In this document: in pieces, positions 46,856-57,296 of the stretch
Layout: every line of letters starts with the position of its first letter
Numbering within the stretch: the stretch's first letter is position 1
NCBI GenBank assembly: GCA_033297075.1
Contig: MU858223.1
Span: 1 to 64,000 of the forward strand
Direction of reading: 5' to 3'
Source: Rhypophila decipiens
Taxonomy: Eukaryota > Ascomycota > Sordariomycetes > Sordariales > Naviculisporaceae
Length of the DNA stretch: 64,000 nucleotides
Made by a program: the position numbers and the translations under genes
Notes under the pieces: model-generated
Database searches by the model: none
Seen by the model: only the letters and a program-made list of their open reading frames with translations
What the model was told of the DNA's origin: nothing

Positions 46856-47717
46856 GCTGGGCGTCAGGACGGGTGTATATTTCCTGTGGGTAGATAAAAC
46901 TTGGTTAGGGTGGTGGGCTGGTGTGACGAACTTGGAAGGCCCGACAGTGTGTGTGAGTGCGTAGTGGTGGTTGGACTGAGATAGGAAGCTTGATATTATG
47001 ATTCACTTGCATCCACGGTTGGTCCAACAAGTCGCCGGACCGGCGCCCCTCTCCATGTGGTAATGGGGGGCTCCGTCGACAACGGGTCAAGGGGCGATTT
47101 CACCTCGGCATTTTGACCGGCATTTGAATGGGCCGCTGGGTGGAGACCCGTGGCGAGGTTGGCGCGGTTTTCCCCCGGATCATGTATATTGCCGCAGTGG
47201 GCTGAAAACAGGGCGACGGTTAGGTCCAAATACCCGTTGATCCGGGGAAGCGAGACTTTGGCGGACTTGGCAGAAGTGGGATTGGGGTTCCGACGTCGCA
47301 GGTGGAGTCGTCCAAGCTTGTGTGAACTTCATGTGACACCTCTTTGAGACGGGGACCACCTGATAGCAATTCGAGAAGTTAAAAAAAATTAAAAAGATTT
47401 CAGGAAATGGTGTTGGTATTGGCGTTGCCGGTGTGTCGAGAGGGATGGGGTGGACGGTGAGGCGAGGGATTGGTCTTTCTGTGACGGTATCGTTGCGGGA
47501 TTTTTTGTTTGTAAATGGAGAATGTTCATGAAGATGATATGAATTGATGATCGGTTTGGAAACGAAGCGGCTGTACAAAGAGTGTATTAGCTGGGCCTGG
47601 GGTCTGATGTCATTGACGTTGTCAGGCGGTATGTACATGCCCATCGCTCGACACGTTACTCGCCTCAAAAGTATTAAACTTGGAGTGTACGGAGTAGCTT
47701 CTTTTCATTGTTCAATA
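46856..47717. other. Intergenic region upstream of the monooxygenase gene
   Basis: About 860 bases with no recognised gene, between two minus-strand genes. It contains the monooxygenase promoter and the GPCR 3' untranslated region. Confidence 0.5.
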
Positions 47718-48957
47718 TCAGACTGGACTTTGACTCCTCCCCATATGCCGTGCCTCTGCCGCTCGCCGCATATGAGCCCGCGACCCACGGCCAACCAAAA
47801 CAAAAACAATCGCATTCCAGAAGCCACGCATTGAACAGCTCGTCCCAGCCAGAACAAGCAATGGGTAGGAATGAAAAGAGGAGTCAATCGTCGGTACAAT
47901 GCGGTTGACTGTCGATGGTACCCAGACTGAGAATAGTGTTAATGCAAAGAGGAGGGGCATGATGATGTACTGTCTGAATGAGAGGGATGAAGTTCTCTGT
48001 AAATGGATGCGATTTTGGCTTGTTGATTCCGAGTCTGAGTTCGGTGTAGGACATGGCAGTATTGGGGTCGTGCTGGTTGGTGTTGAAAGTGGCGTGACGG
48101 ATTGTATGACATGTGAAGCTTTCGTTGGTGTTGATGCCCATGACGAAGAGGCCGGTTCGATATCAGATTCCCCGGCCTTGGTCTCTTGGCTGGTTTTGGC
48201 AGTCTGAGGGAGTGGGACCGGGGTGAGAGGCAAGACAGTATCGTCGAGTTGGACGCTTTCGTTGCTGATGGACAAGAGTGCCTGTCTGCGTTTGATGATT
48301 TCAAGGCCGATTCGAAAGTAGAGGCCCAGGGTAATGGATATTGACAGCCATATCGGGATGTAGTAGGATGCTATCCGAATGATCGGGTCTGAGGGCGGGA
48401 TGGTACACCACACTACGGCGTCGCCGTATATCCGGTCTCCGTTGCCTCTGCGGAGAAACAGAAAGGAGAAAGCGGGAATAAAGGTCAGCACCGTGACTGC
48501 TACGACGTATTTCCATTCGAGCTTTTTGAGTGATTGGGCATCGTAACGGCGGAAGACGATGAGGTAAACGTCGACAGCCATGACGAGTGACCATAGCACG
48601 TCGGCCAGCGGGAACCTTTTAAACCCGGGTTTAGTAAGTCTTGCCAAATGGTTCCACTGGAGTCCCGAATACCACAACTCACATCTGGTTGAGAAATGCC
48701 TGAGTCCGACACAGAACAGAGGCCTCTCCTGCTTCCGGCCCGGCCCGGGATGCAAAGGTAGCAGCCGAGTCAAAGATGTTGTAAAACGCATTGATGAAGA
48801 TGAGACGGTGCATCGGATTCCGGAAACGAGGAGATAAGCAGACGGTGGTGATGATGACTATGACACCAACCAGAGAGAGGGCCGATGCAACTCTAATAGA
48901 GATTAATATGGTCCGTAGCTGGTCAGCGGTAAACGACGGGTCCCCCTGAGAATCCAT
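47718..48957 (-). CDS. cAMP-receptor-like seven-transmembrane GPCR
   Basis: Two exons (48957-48683 and 48615-47718) with a 67-base intron between FLNQ-M and FPLADVLW give 390 residues. Seven hydrophobic segments are visible: five before a long polar loop and two after it (IIMPLLFALTLFSVWVP and LLVLAGTSCSMRGFWNAIVFV). The pattern CLSPRFRNPMHRLIFINAFYN after TM1, a cysteine pair (LCRT and WCTI) and a third cytoplasmic loop of about 100 residues rich in Ser, Thr and Pro match fungal cAMP-receptor-like (class V, Dictyostelium CAR-type) GPCRs. It should act at the plasma membrane upstream of heterotrimeric G proteins; the ligand is unknown. The short C-terminal tail is basic and Arg-rich. No neighbour explains its role. 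Confidence 0.85.
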
Positions 48958-50040
48958 CTTGGCTGTGGGTTCTTGTCTCTTGACGGTTATTCTAAAGGTA
49001 AGGAATCGTCGTGATTATGGCATCGTAACGGTTGAGATATTATATCAATGCTAAGCGTCCAGAACCTTGGACCGAGAAGGGCTCAGACAGAAAAACGACC
49101 AAGGAGTAAACTCTTAGTCTCCATGCCAAGAGTTTACAGCGAGGATTGCCATCATTGCCATGATATACATGGTCTGAGTAATCAGTACTCACATCGGCGG
49201 ATATCCTGGAATGCCCGTCCTCCAACCAGAACAGCTTGGGGCTGGAGTCCGTCTTATATGCAGTAGCGTCTTTTGGTAAGCTGAATCCAGGCGGGACTTT
49301 GGTGCCGTGCAACAGTGACTCAAGGCGGTAAAGGAAGTCTTTGTCTTCCTCCAAAGCTTCAAGACTCCGATTTTCCCGTCAGGTCGATCCCCTTTGCTAT
49401 AACATGACTCTGCTCTGCTCCCCAAGTCCCAACAGCGCTCGCGGTGTTTGGATGATGTCTGTGAGCGGGTCGGTATCGGTATCAGCTCCGAATACGACGA
49501 TACGCTCTGGGCTGTTGGCCAGCGAGATGAGCAAGTAACAGGCAGCCAAATCGGAGATTATCTTGGCTTTTTTTTTTTTTTTTTTGCTCAATCGGTGATT
49601 CTCCCCCGCCTTTTGGTTGCATGAAGTGAAATAGGGGCACGCGAGTAAAAGACAGCTGCTGTCAGGTGCCGCCAGAAAGCATCTTACTCTCATTCGAGTC
49701 TTGACGAAAAGTGGTTGCCTGTAAGATCACTACCGTATCTACTCAGAAAGGAGGGAGTTGGTCTAGTAACGAAAAAAGGCTAAGCTCTTGTCTTGAGAAG
49801 CAAATAATAGGCTCGGATAGGTCCCGCGGCCGTATTTCTAGTTGACACTAGGCCCAGTTTGTAGTAGGCTAGTTTCTCATATTTCAGTAGATACGGTACC
49901 AGCAAACCCCGCACGAATGCACGTGCAAGTAGGTAGGAAGATGGGTAGACGAGGGAGATCATATTGGCAGGCTCATGATCCTCTGGGCGGCGACCGTGTC
50001 GTGACATTTGACGATATACTCTAGCTACTAGGCCGCTATC
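48958..50040. other. Divergent intergenic region between the GPCR and AAA genes
   Basis: About 1.1 kb with the promoters of two divergent genes and a T run near 49569-49586. A minus-strand frame starting at 49354 (MEEDKDFLYRLESLL) runs into a GTGAGT near 49190 and could be an exon of an unrecognised gene or of the GPCR 5' leader. I cannot support it further. Confidence 0.45.
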
Positions 50041-51742
50041 ATGGCACCGAAATTCCCTTGGTCCAAGAGGAAGTCGAAGAGCAAGGGCACCGAAGCATCT
50101 TCCTCGGATAACACCTCAAGTGGTCAGGCAGCATCAGATTCCCACTTGACCAACGATCTCAGAAACCTGGATATCAACGACCCGTCGTCCTTTTCCCAGA
50201 CGGTCTCTACAGATGTTTCAGCTACTTCTCTGGCCGAAGATAATACCCAACCCGGCGACTCGGACCCTCCACCCGCATACCAAGAAAGTCCCAGCAGCCA
50301 ACCGGCTCCGGCATCAACACCAGAGACTCCGCAGCCTGAATCATCACCACCAGTCGTCCTCGCCACTAGCCCTGGCTTGCTGGAAAAGGGAATAGACATA
50401 GTCCGAAAGGCCATTGATGCCGATAATGCTGGATCCTACCCCACCGCATACGCCCTCTACACCGACGCGTTGCAGTACTTTATTCTAGCCCTGAAGAAGG
50501 AGCAGAATCCCCAATCACAAGAACTCATTCGCAAAAAGGCAGAAGAGTACATGGAGCGTGCAGAGAGTATCCAAGCCTATCTCTCTTCCCGCGCTGGGTT
50601 ACCATCTTCCTCCATGGGCCGCGGTGATGGAGGTTCTGCTGGTTTGCCAGAAGCTGTCACGACTCAGACAGGGAACCTAAAGAATACCTACAACACCATC
50701 CAACCTTTTGACAAGACACCCGCCACGGTGAACTGGTCCGATCTGGGTGGAAGAGCACAAATCCAAAAGGACCTCCTCAACGCCGTCCTCCTCCCGGCAA
50801 GGTTCCCGCAGCTATTCACTGGCCCTCGAAAACCCACCACCAGAATCTTGCTGTATGGCCCTCCAGGGAATGGAAAGCGGACACTGGTCAAGGCTCTATC
50901 TGTCGAAGCCAAACGCACACTCCTGCGTGTCAACGCCAGCTATCTAAACCAACATGACCTCAAAGGAGCGGCTACGATGATATCCGAGCTCTTGACCACA
51001 GCACGGGACTGCGCCGAGCCGAGTATAGTCCAGATGGATGATTTTCATATTTTGTCCAACGAGATTGGCAGGTTCATTCTTCAAGAACTGGAAGGGAAAA
51101 GTAACAACCACAACACGGGCAGTAGTAAAGCAGTCAACCAGGTCATCCTTGTCGGCATCACCACACAACCATGGGACCTCGAGTCCAAGGCAAACAACAC
51201 ATTGGGTATTTTCCAGGAAGTTATCAACGTTCCGATGCCGGATGAGGCCAGTCGGCAGGATATTTTTGCCAAGCAGATTGACCAGATCCGATCGGGTAGC
51301 GATGTCACTAAGAGTATCTCCACTGATGAGAATTTACACCTTCCAGAGAGTCACAACCGTCTGGCAAGATTGACAGAGGGGTTTTCGGTAAGGGATATTG
51401 TCGACGGCGTGGTCAAGGTCGCTCTGATGGGTCCGGTCACCAAGATACAGATGGCTAGTCATTGGAAGAAGGTGAGCATGGAGATTACTTGGTCGGAAAA
51501 TGGGCATTTTGCTAACCGAATAATTCACTGTACTGCAGATAGTGATGAACGACCGGGAGCACTTGACCCCTTGCTCGCCGGGCGATATTGGGGCCGAACC
51601 GCGGGACTGGACGACTATACCGTCTGACCAGCTGCTTGAGCCGCCTTTGGGAGTCAATGATTTTATCAAGGCGATGAAAGAATGCAAGCCGTCCGTGCCT
51701 GAAGAGGTGGTGAAGCAGTTTGAGAAGTGGAAGAAGGGATGA
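50041..51742 (+). CDS. Vps4-like AAA protein with MIT domain and degenerate ATPase motifs
   Basis: Two exons (50041-51471, 51539-51742) give 544 residues. After a disordered basic/Ser/Pro head of about 115 residues, residues 118-185 resemble a MIT domain (ALYTDALQYFILALK, KKAEEYMERAE). An AAA domain follows, aligning throughout with ESCRT-disassembly ATPase Vps4 (VNWSDLGG, LLPARFPQLFTGPRKPT, LLYGPPGNGK) through to its C-terminal helix (FIKAMKECKPSVPEEVVKQFEKW). The catalytic features are eroded. Walker A reads GPPGNGKR, with Arg280 where Ser/Thr is required. Walker B reads VQMDDF, with Asp334 in place of Glu. The Vps4 arginine-finger segment has lost every arginine (LGIFQEV), and the sensor-1 Asn in ATNxPW is replaced in ITTQPW. 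The fold is kept and the frame is intact, so it looks like an expressed pseudo-ATPase paralogue, perhaps binding ESCRT-III tails or Vps4. Function is inferred. Confidence 0.88.
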
Positions 51743-52760
51743 GGAAGTAAGGATGGTGGTGCAGGATAGGAAAAACCTGAAGTGAGTTGGAAAAAAGAAA
51801 TAAGGATTGCAGTAAGTCGGATGGCCCTTTGGCCACAGGTTCTGGGTGCTGTTCCCGGTGCGATTGCCGGGACTCGAGCGATGTGCGATTGCCGGAGTAT
51901 TCTGGAAGTCTTCAAGTTGCACCGGCAAATCTTTGTCAATGCTGTGTTATGTGAATGTCTGTTCAGATGCAGGCAGCCCTCCGCGCCGAGGCTTATCCAA
52001 ATCTCTGATTCGTGTGTTGTACAACGGCGACTGAAGGCAGGAGATTGCGAAGCGTTCTTGATCATCTTGGACTTTGTATGCTCTTGTATAATGGTGAAGC
52101 GGGTGTATTTGGGGAGCAAAGGCTCCGGCTGTTGGAAATTTCTACTTTTGACGGACTTTCTTGCATATCAACATTTTGTCCTCTCTGCCATTAGTCGTTG
52201 AAGGAGTGCCAAGGATTTCTTACTGTCAGTTTCCAGGCATGTTGACGATGTTTGTCGGAACTCGTCGTACCCATCAGTCAACAGTGTAAGAGGATCACCG
52301 GTAAGCCTCAGGTTGCAGGGTTGTTACTTGGCCAACAAAAAACTTCATTACTGGTACTGATTATCGTAGCTCCAGTTCTGCCCATGGTTCTTGGAGCAGG
52401 TGCGGCCCAGCCAGACTCAGCATCGTCAACTTTGGACTCGGTGTAGGGAACGGTGTAACTCGACAAGTTCTGGAATGTTTCTTTTTGGGTGTTGTTTTCT
52501 TTTTCTTTTACTGTTCTCATCTCTTCATGAGTTCTTGTATGTAACCTTTTACTATTAGGCATGTTGCACTATCTTACTCTTCGTGCGGTGGTGTCTTACT
52601 ACACTGCTCACCTCGGCATGCGGCGTAGGGTCAACTCGTTGCCTTTTGCCAATGATTGCGGCGTGAGGGCCATGACAGAGTCCGAGTGTTACTGTTCGTG
52701 AGCAGCAATCTGGGGTTTCAGAATGTTGGCTTTTGAGCTGAATGGTGAGGCGAAATCTTG

Positions 52761-52766
52761 TATAAA
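52761..52766 (+). promoter_or_regulatory. Putative TATA box of the cysteine-rich protein gene
   Basis: TATAAA lies 232 bases upstream of the ATG at 52993, implying a leader of roughly 200 bases that contains both microsatellites. Confidence 0.35.
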
Positions 52767-52804
52767 GAAAGGGAAGATTCTCCGGTTGAGATGGTTTTGT
52801 TTTT

Positions 52805-52831
52805 CCTCATCATCCTCATCATCCTCATCAT
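52805..52831 (+). repeat. Microsatellite (ctcatcatc)3
   Basis: Three perfect 9-base units in the presumed 5' leader of the cysteine-rich protein gene. Confidence 0.75.
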
Positions 52832-52886
52832 CAACAGCCTCTTCACAGCTTCTTCTACACTCAGCTCTCAATCCACCACTCAACAG

Positions 52887-52910
52887 TTCAGCTTCAGCTT
52901 CAGCTTCAGC
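52887..52910 (+). repeat. Microsatellite (ttcagc)4
   Basis: Four perfect 6-base units, 83 bases before the start codon of the cysteine-rich protein gene; likely variable in length between strains. Confidence 0.75.
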
Positions 52911-52992
52911 TTTCGCTCTTCTCAGCACTCCAATCCACCAATACCAGCAACTTCAAGTCTTTTTTAGACCACCACCAAAACCAACCGCCAAG

Positions 52993-53384
52993 ATGCTCTT
53001 CAAGACTCAGATCCTCCAGACCGCTGCTCTCCTCCTCCCCATCCTCGACCTCGCAGCTGCCGACTGCTGGGAGAAGAGGTGCAGCCGCCCCGAGGTCTCC
53101 AGCACCGTCCTGTGCGCCCCTGCCTGCAGGGAGAAGGGCTACCCCGTCTCTGACTACGAGACCTACTACCGCATCTGGCCTCTCCAGGTCGCAGTTGGTG
53201 AGTTCCAGAATGGCGACAGCAAGAGTCAATGGATCATAGGGTACTAACAGCACTCCTTCTAGTCTGCACCTGCGGTACCTTCCAGTCCGAGAAGCGCAGC
53301 GTCTGCGCCAGCAAGGGCCTCCCTTACTTGGAGACGGAGCAGAAGTCGGCCGACTACTTTGGCGGCAAGATCCCTGTGTGCTAG
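52993..53384 (+). CDS. Small secreted cysteine-rich protein (effector candidate)
   Basis: Two exons (52993-53197 and 53263-53384, 65-base intron, donor GTGAGT, acceptor TTCTAG) give 108 residues. Residues 1-23 are a signal peptide (MLFKTQILQTAALLLPILDL, then AAA). The mature part of about 85 residues has eight cysteines, spaced C-x4-C, C-x3-C, C-x-C, one near residue 85 (SVCASKG) and one as the last residue. That fits four disulfides and an apoplastic location. No known family (hydrophobin, CFEM, killer-like) is recognised; the CC pairs of hydrophobins are absent. The start is the first ATG after the CCGCCAAG context, and it makes the signal peptide begin cleanly. Size, secretion and cysteine density are those of fungal effector candidates or defence-type peptides, but this is a class description, not a demonstrated function. 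Confidence 0.75.
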
Positions 53385-54097
53385 ACGGGAAAACCAACAT
53401 GCCTCGGCATTGTTGATACGACGAATGCATACAATACAAGCGATGGATACAGCGATGGATGGGTGATTGGCGATAGAACCTTTGTACTTTACATTTGCTA
53501 GACTTTTCTTTGTTTACCTTCTTCGAGGAGAATATTGCCTGCTGTGCATTTTCTCCTCTCCTTTATATTAACAACACTTTTTGTCTCTCGGCTGCCATAC
53601 ATGACTACTACTTTTGATGCAGTCCAATGTGTCACTCTACTTGGTCTCCTTTTTCCCCTAGCTTTTCCATACGCAAGGCCATCAAGGTGTTCGAGCAGTT
53701 GCCTGCCCCGACACTTTCCGTCTCGCCAAATCTGCAGCGGCTATGCCTCACGGGTGGCCCCGTGCTGCTGTGTCACTAGGCAAAGAATGAAATTTCTTAA
53801 ACCAGGTATCCGGAAACCTTGGATGAAAGTCTTGGGTTGGTTGGTCACGGGGTCGCACCATCCATTCATCTATTGTTTTCCTTTTCTAGTGCGTCAGGGG
53901 CCAGTGATTCATGCAAACAGCAATGCCTGCCTTGTTACACTCCTCTCACGGCAACCTGCTTGTATAATTGGAGATTTCATTCTTTCTGCAAATTCACCTT
54001 GGGTTCTTTTGCAATACTCAATTTCCCCAACTTGGCTATTCCTTTCAACATCTGTTGCATCAAGACACACCCCGACATCGTTCATCGTCAAAAAAAG
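53385..54097. other. Intergenic region before the viroplasmin-type gene
   Basis: About 710 bases. A plus-strand frame open from 53535 crosses the region, but its translation (repeated hydrophobic and Ser/Cys-rich stretches) resembles translated noncoding DNA. No gene is supported. Confidence 0.5.
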
Positions 54098-54539
54098 ATG
54101 GAGGCTAAAAAAGACGAGACTAAAAAAGAGCTTCCCGAAAAAGGTCCCCCCAAAAAGATCTTTAGGTTCTATGGAGTCGTTGTTGGAAGACACAAGGAAG
54201 TCTTCGGAACGTGGGGGTAAGGAGGCCCTGAATGCTGAATGGTTCATCTTGTATATTGCTGACACGGTAGGATTGCACCACAGAGAAGTTAAGCGGCTGA
54301 TTGAATTGCACCGACCCATCAACGTCTCATACAAGGGGTGTGACACCGTCGAGGAAGCGGAAAAGTTTATTACGAGCTTTGAACGCCCATCGAGATTCGG
54401 TCGACCGGTAGCAAAATATCCAGAGTATGACTCCGGTGCCGCGGCGGGCGGGCCGGAATCGGAAGAGCCCACGACAGAAGAGGAATCGAGTGTCGCCGAG
54501 ACAAAGACAACAGAGGAATCTACGCCTATCTGGGGGTGA
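54098..54539 (+). CDS. Stand-alone viroplasmin/RNase H1 N-domain-like protein
   Basis: Two exons (54098-54216 and 54284-54539; 67-base intron GTAAGG...CACCACAG) give 124 residues. The start MEAKKDETKKEL is a short Lys-rich head. The joined sequence FYGVVVGRHKEVFGTWGEV, then NVSYKGCDTVEEAEKFITSF, is the pattern of the small RNA/DNA-hybrid-binding domain at the N-terminus of eukaryotic RNase H1, shared with caulimovirus viroplasmin. No RNase H catalytic domain follows. The remainder is an acidic Glu/Thr/Ser-rich tail. The nearer acceptor at 54270 would lead to a stop after a few codons; the acceptor ending at 54283 restores the family pattern, so it was chosen. The protein probably binds nucleic acid or protein through this domain. 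What it does in fungi is unknown. Confidence 0.72.
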
Positions 54540-55847
54540 CAGAGATTGCCGGAACGATGGCATGGCATAAGTACCCATAGCCGCCATGGCACATCCGACG
54601 TCTGACACGGCCCGGCACGACGCAGGAGTGGCAAGCTTGCCGCCGATAGACCTTGTACATCATGAGATGCCAGGTCATCATTGAGGAGGGCCGGAACAAA
54701 ATCCGAGGTTGAAGACGGGGGCGAATTTGTGGTTGTACGTAGCAGGACTGATCTAATAGAAGCCGGAAATACTAATCGATAAAGGGATGCATTCATTGAA
54801 GTTCATGGTGAAATAGCCTGCGTATCTAAAGATATTATGATTTGCTGCCTGCATTCTACTCGACACTCCATAACCCGATTGACAAAGCCCTTTGATGGTT
54901 CTCGTGACCCTTTACCCCAGTGCTTTTTTTACTTCGTACATGAATAGATCTCCTATGAACAGCAAACCAGGAGGAAAAAGTGTGGAAACCTGACTCGCCG
55001 CCACTGTATGCAGGAAATACTCGAGTTGGTCGGAGTCTGGCTAACCACTGGGCGTACAAAGATAGGCTATACGTTGTGGTCACTCTTGATGCGCCTATGT
55101 GGGCTCATGTATAAAGTCAAGAATCCTGTACCACATCGGTAAGGCGATTATCTGGACACCGATCACGACTACGGACCACTTTGGAGGCATTGCATGAGCT
55201 GGAAGGAGTCGTGTTTACCGGCGAGTTGAGAATTTAGACATGACCAGAAAGCAGAAAGATAAGGAAGGAAATGTCGGACCGGAGTCTGGAACAAAGACTC
55301 CTCGGTAGGCCGCTTCCGACCTTGTTCTGTTCCGGCCGAAAATAAGTCTAAAGTTCACAAGCCTCTCCCGATCGGTTGAAAGCACTATGGTGGATGGCAA
55401 ACAATGGAAGTGATTCCTCGTGCTTGTTACACATCACGAAGCTATTACTGCTTCCCGATGCAATTGGATCGAAACCCCTCCGATGGATTGCTCTGGCCAT
55501 AAGATCGTCCGGCTCTTGGTATCCACCACCCCAGGTCCCCAGTGCGGTATGGCGGCTCCTTCACTTCGTGATCCGGCGACGAGGAAGTTGCGATGCAGGA
55601 TCTTCATCACCACAGACCATGATGACGGGAACAAGCTCACACTAGAGGATCGAGACCGGGCCGATGGGCTGATTGTCGACGGAAGATAAAAGGCCTTCCA
55701 CATTCCTTCATGGTCTCAGTCAAGAAAAGTCAAACATGTCACCACCTTGACAGTCTTTGCATTCGTTCAATCCCCGAAGCCTCCAGATTTACTTAGAAAG
55801 AGTCCTCCCACATCACGGCGCCATTGAATACTATCCAAGACAGCACC
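54540..55847. other. Intergenic region upstream of the terpene synthase
   Basis: About 1.3 kb. Frames of up to 90 codons near 55376-55703 overlap on three frames and resemble no family. I see no supported gene. Confidence 0.5.
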
Positions 55848-57296
55848 ATGATGGACATGTCCACCTCCTCTGATGACTCTTTGCCTTCCACGCCGCTGTC
55901 GCCGTCGTCTTTGGCTGGTGACTGCTGCGATGGTATCGTCACCCCCGGTACCTCCACACCCCCTAGCGAGGAGAAGCGAACGGAACCATTCGTCCGCATC
56001 CCCGACATGTTCATCTCCATCATGTCAACCGAAGCCCGTGTCAATGTTCATTACGAGAAGCTCAAGCAGGAACGAGATGCCTGGATTGCAGAGTAAGTCC
56101 ACCAGCGGCCACGGCCACTTCTTCCAAGCCGTGTTCTAACAAGACTTTGAATGTAGCATGATGAACCAAGACTCAACCTGGGCAGCCCGCAACTCCAAGG
56201 TTGACCTCGCCTACCTCGCCTGTATCTGGTCCCCCGACGCATCCCAGGAAGACATGCGCATCATCATGGACTGGAACCACTGGGTCTTTCTCTTTGACGA
56301 CCAGTTCGACGAGGGCCATCTCCGAAGCGACCCTGTCGCCGCGGCAGAAGAATGTGACGAGAACATGGCCATTCTTGAGCAGACTGACGATGACTTGTAT
56401 AGCAACAGTCACAGGCTGATTCGACGAGAGGACAATCCTATCCAGTGGGTGTTTCAAGATATCTGGCACAGACTGAGGAAGAGGTCGTGTGAGGAGATGC
56501 AGCGGCATTGGAAGTTTACCCATCGAAGGTACTTTGACGGGCTTGTGGAGCAGGCTCGGTTGGAGAAGGAGGGCACAACGAGGGACATCACGGTGGAGGA
56601 GTATATGAACTTGAGGACGCTGACTATCGGGGTTTATCCCGCTATTGCCTTGACTGAGTATGTCTTCTGTCATTGTCCTTGAACTGGTGGCGAGATGTGG
56701 CTGACATGTGAGATTTGCAGGTTCGGTTTTGGAATTTGGGTCCCTGACGAGGTTTTCCATCACCCATCCATCCAGAAGTGCATGCGTCTCTCGGCAGAGA
56801 TGGCTGTGCTGGTGAACGACATTACCTCGTATCGAAAAGACATCAACCTTGGCGTGGATCTGAACATCTTTCGCTGTCTGATGAACAAGCCAGTTGAAGG
56901 CAGCTTCAGTGGATATTACACCGGACAACAGGTCATGGATGCAGTAGGACAGATGTCGCATGAGTGTTACCGGTCGTGGTATCTCGCACTCGCCGACTTG
57001 CCATACTGGGATGAGGAGACGGACCGGGCCGCACTCAAGTTTGTCGACGCTTGTAAAAATGTGGCACTGGGAAATCTGTACTGGAGGTATGTATTATCAT
57101 CCTTGGTCTGCACTGCGTGTTCTTGTAGGCAGAGTGGGAGCTAACTGCCGATTCAACCTGAAGTTTCCGAACCGGCCGGTATTTTGGACAGTCTCATGGC
57201 CGCGAGGTTCGAGACACGCGCATCTTGTGGCTTACACAGTCTGAGAATTCCGACATTGAAACATTGTATGCTCTGAAGGATATCTCACGAGCATGA
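55848..57296 (+). CDS. Class I terpene synthase (sesquiterpene cyclase type)
   Basis: Four exons (55848-56092, 56157-56657, 56721-57086, 57164-57296) give 414 residues. After a Ser/Thr/Pro-rich head of about 45 residues, the all-alpha fold has the metal motif DDQFDEG (Asp129, Asp130, Asp133) near the top of helix D. The second metal site reads NDITSYRKD (Asn281, Ser285, Asp289), and the C-terminal RY pair is at 376-377 (FRTGRYFG). These mark an enzyme that ionises a prenyl diphosphate with three Mg2+ and cyclises it. Size and motifs fit a farnesyl-diphosphate-using sesquiterpene synthase, but the product cannot be read from sequence. The usual third ligand Glu in NDxxSxxxE is Asp here. No P450 or other tailoring enzyme lies beside it, so it is either a solitary synthase or separated from its partners. 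Confidence 0.9.

Larger units (their letters stand above)
51743..52992. other. Intergenic region with TATA box and repeats before the Cys-rich protein
   Basis: About 1.25 kb. The first kilobase shows no recognised gene. From 52761 there is a candidate TATAAA, then two microsatellites that would lie in the 5' leader of the next gene. Confidence 0.5.

Noticed and set aside
45545..46897. 450-codon open frame antisense to the FAD monooxygenase
   Set aside because: It mirrors the GC-rich monooxygenase codons and has no recognisable domain; the minus-strand gene carries all flavoprotein motifs.
49040..49354. 104-codon minus-strand frame upstream of the GPCR
   Set aside because: A GTGAGT near 49190 hints at an exon, but no partner exon or family similarity is found.
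54217..54270. Shorter intron for the viroplasmin-type gene using the acceptor at 54270
   Set aside because: It leads to a stop after a few codons; the acceptor ending at 54283 restores the conserved domain.
53535..54539. 334-codon single-frame gene
   Set aside because: Its first two thirds look like translated noncoding DNA. Only its last part is real and belongs to the spliced viroplasmin-type gene in another frame before the intron.
53909..54796. 295-codon minus-strand frame
   Set aside because: No recognisable features, and antisense to the supported viroplasmin-type gene.
55376..55703. Three overlapping frames of about 89 codons before the terpene synthase
   Set aside because: Mutually exclusive frames on both strands with no family match or clear splice partners.
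56173..56961. 262-codon minus-strand frame within the terpene synthase
   Set aside because: Antisense to clear terpene synthase motifs; no domain of its own.
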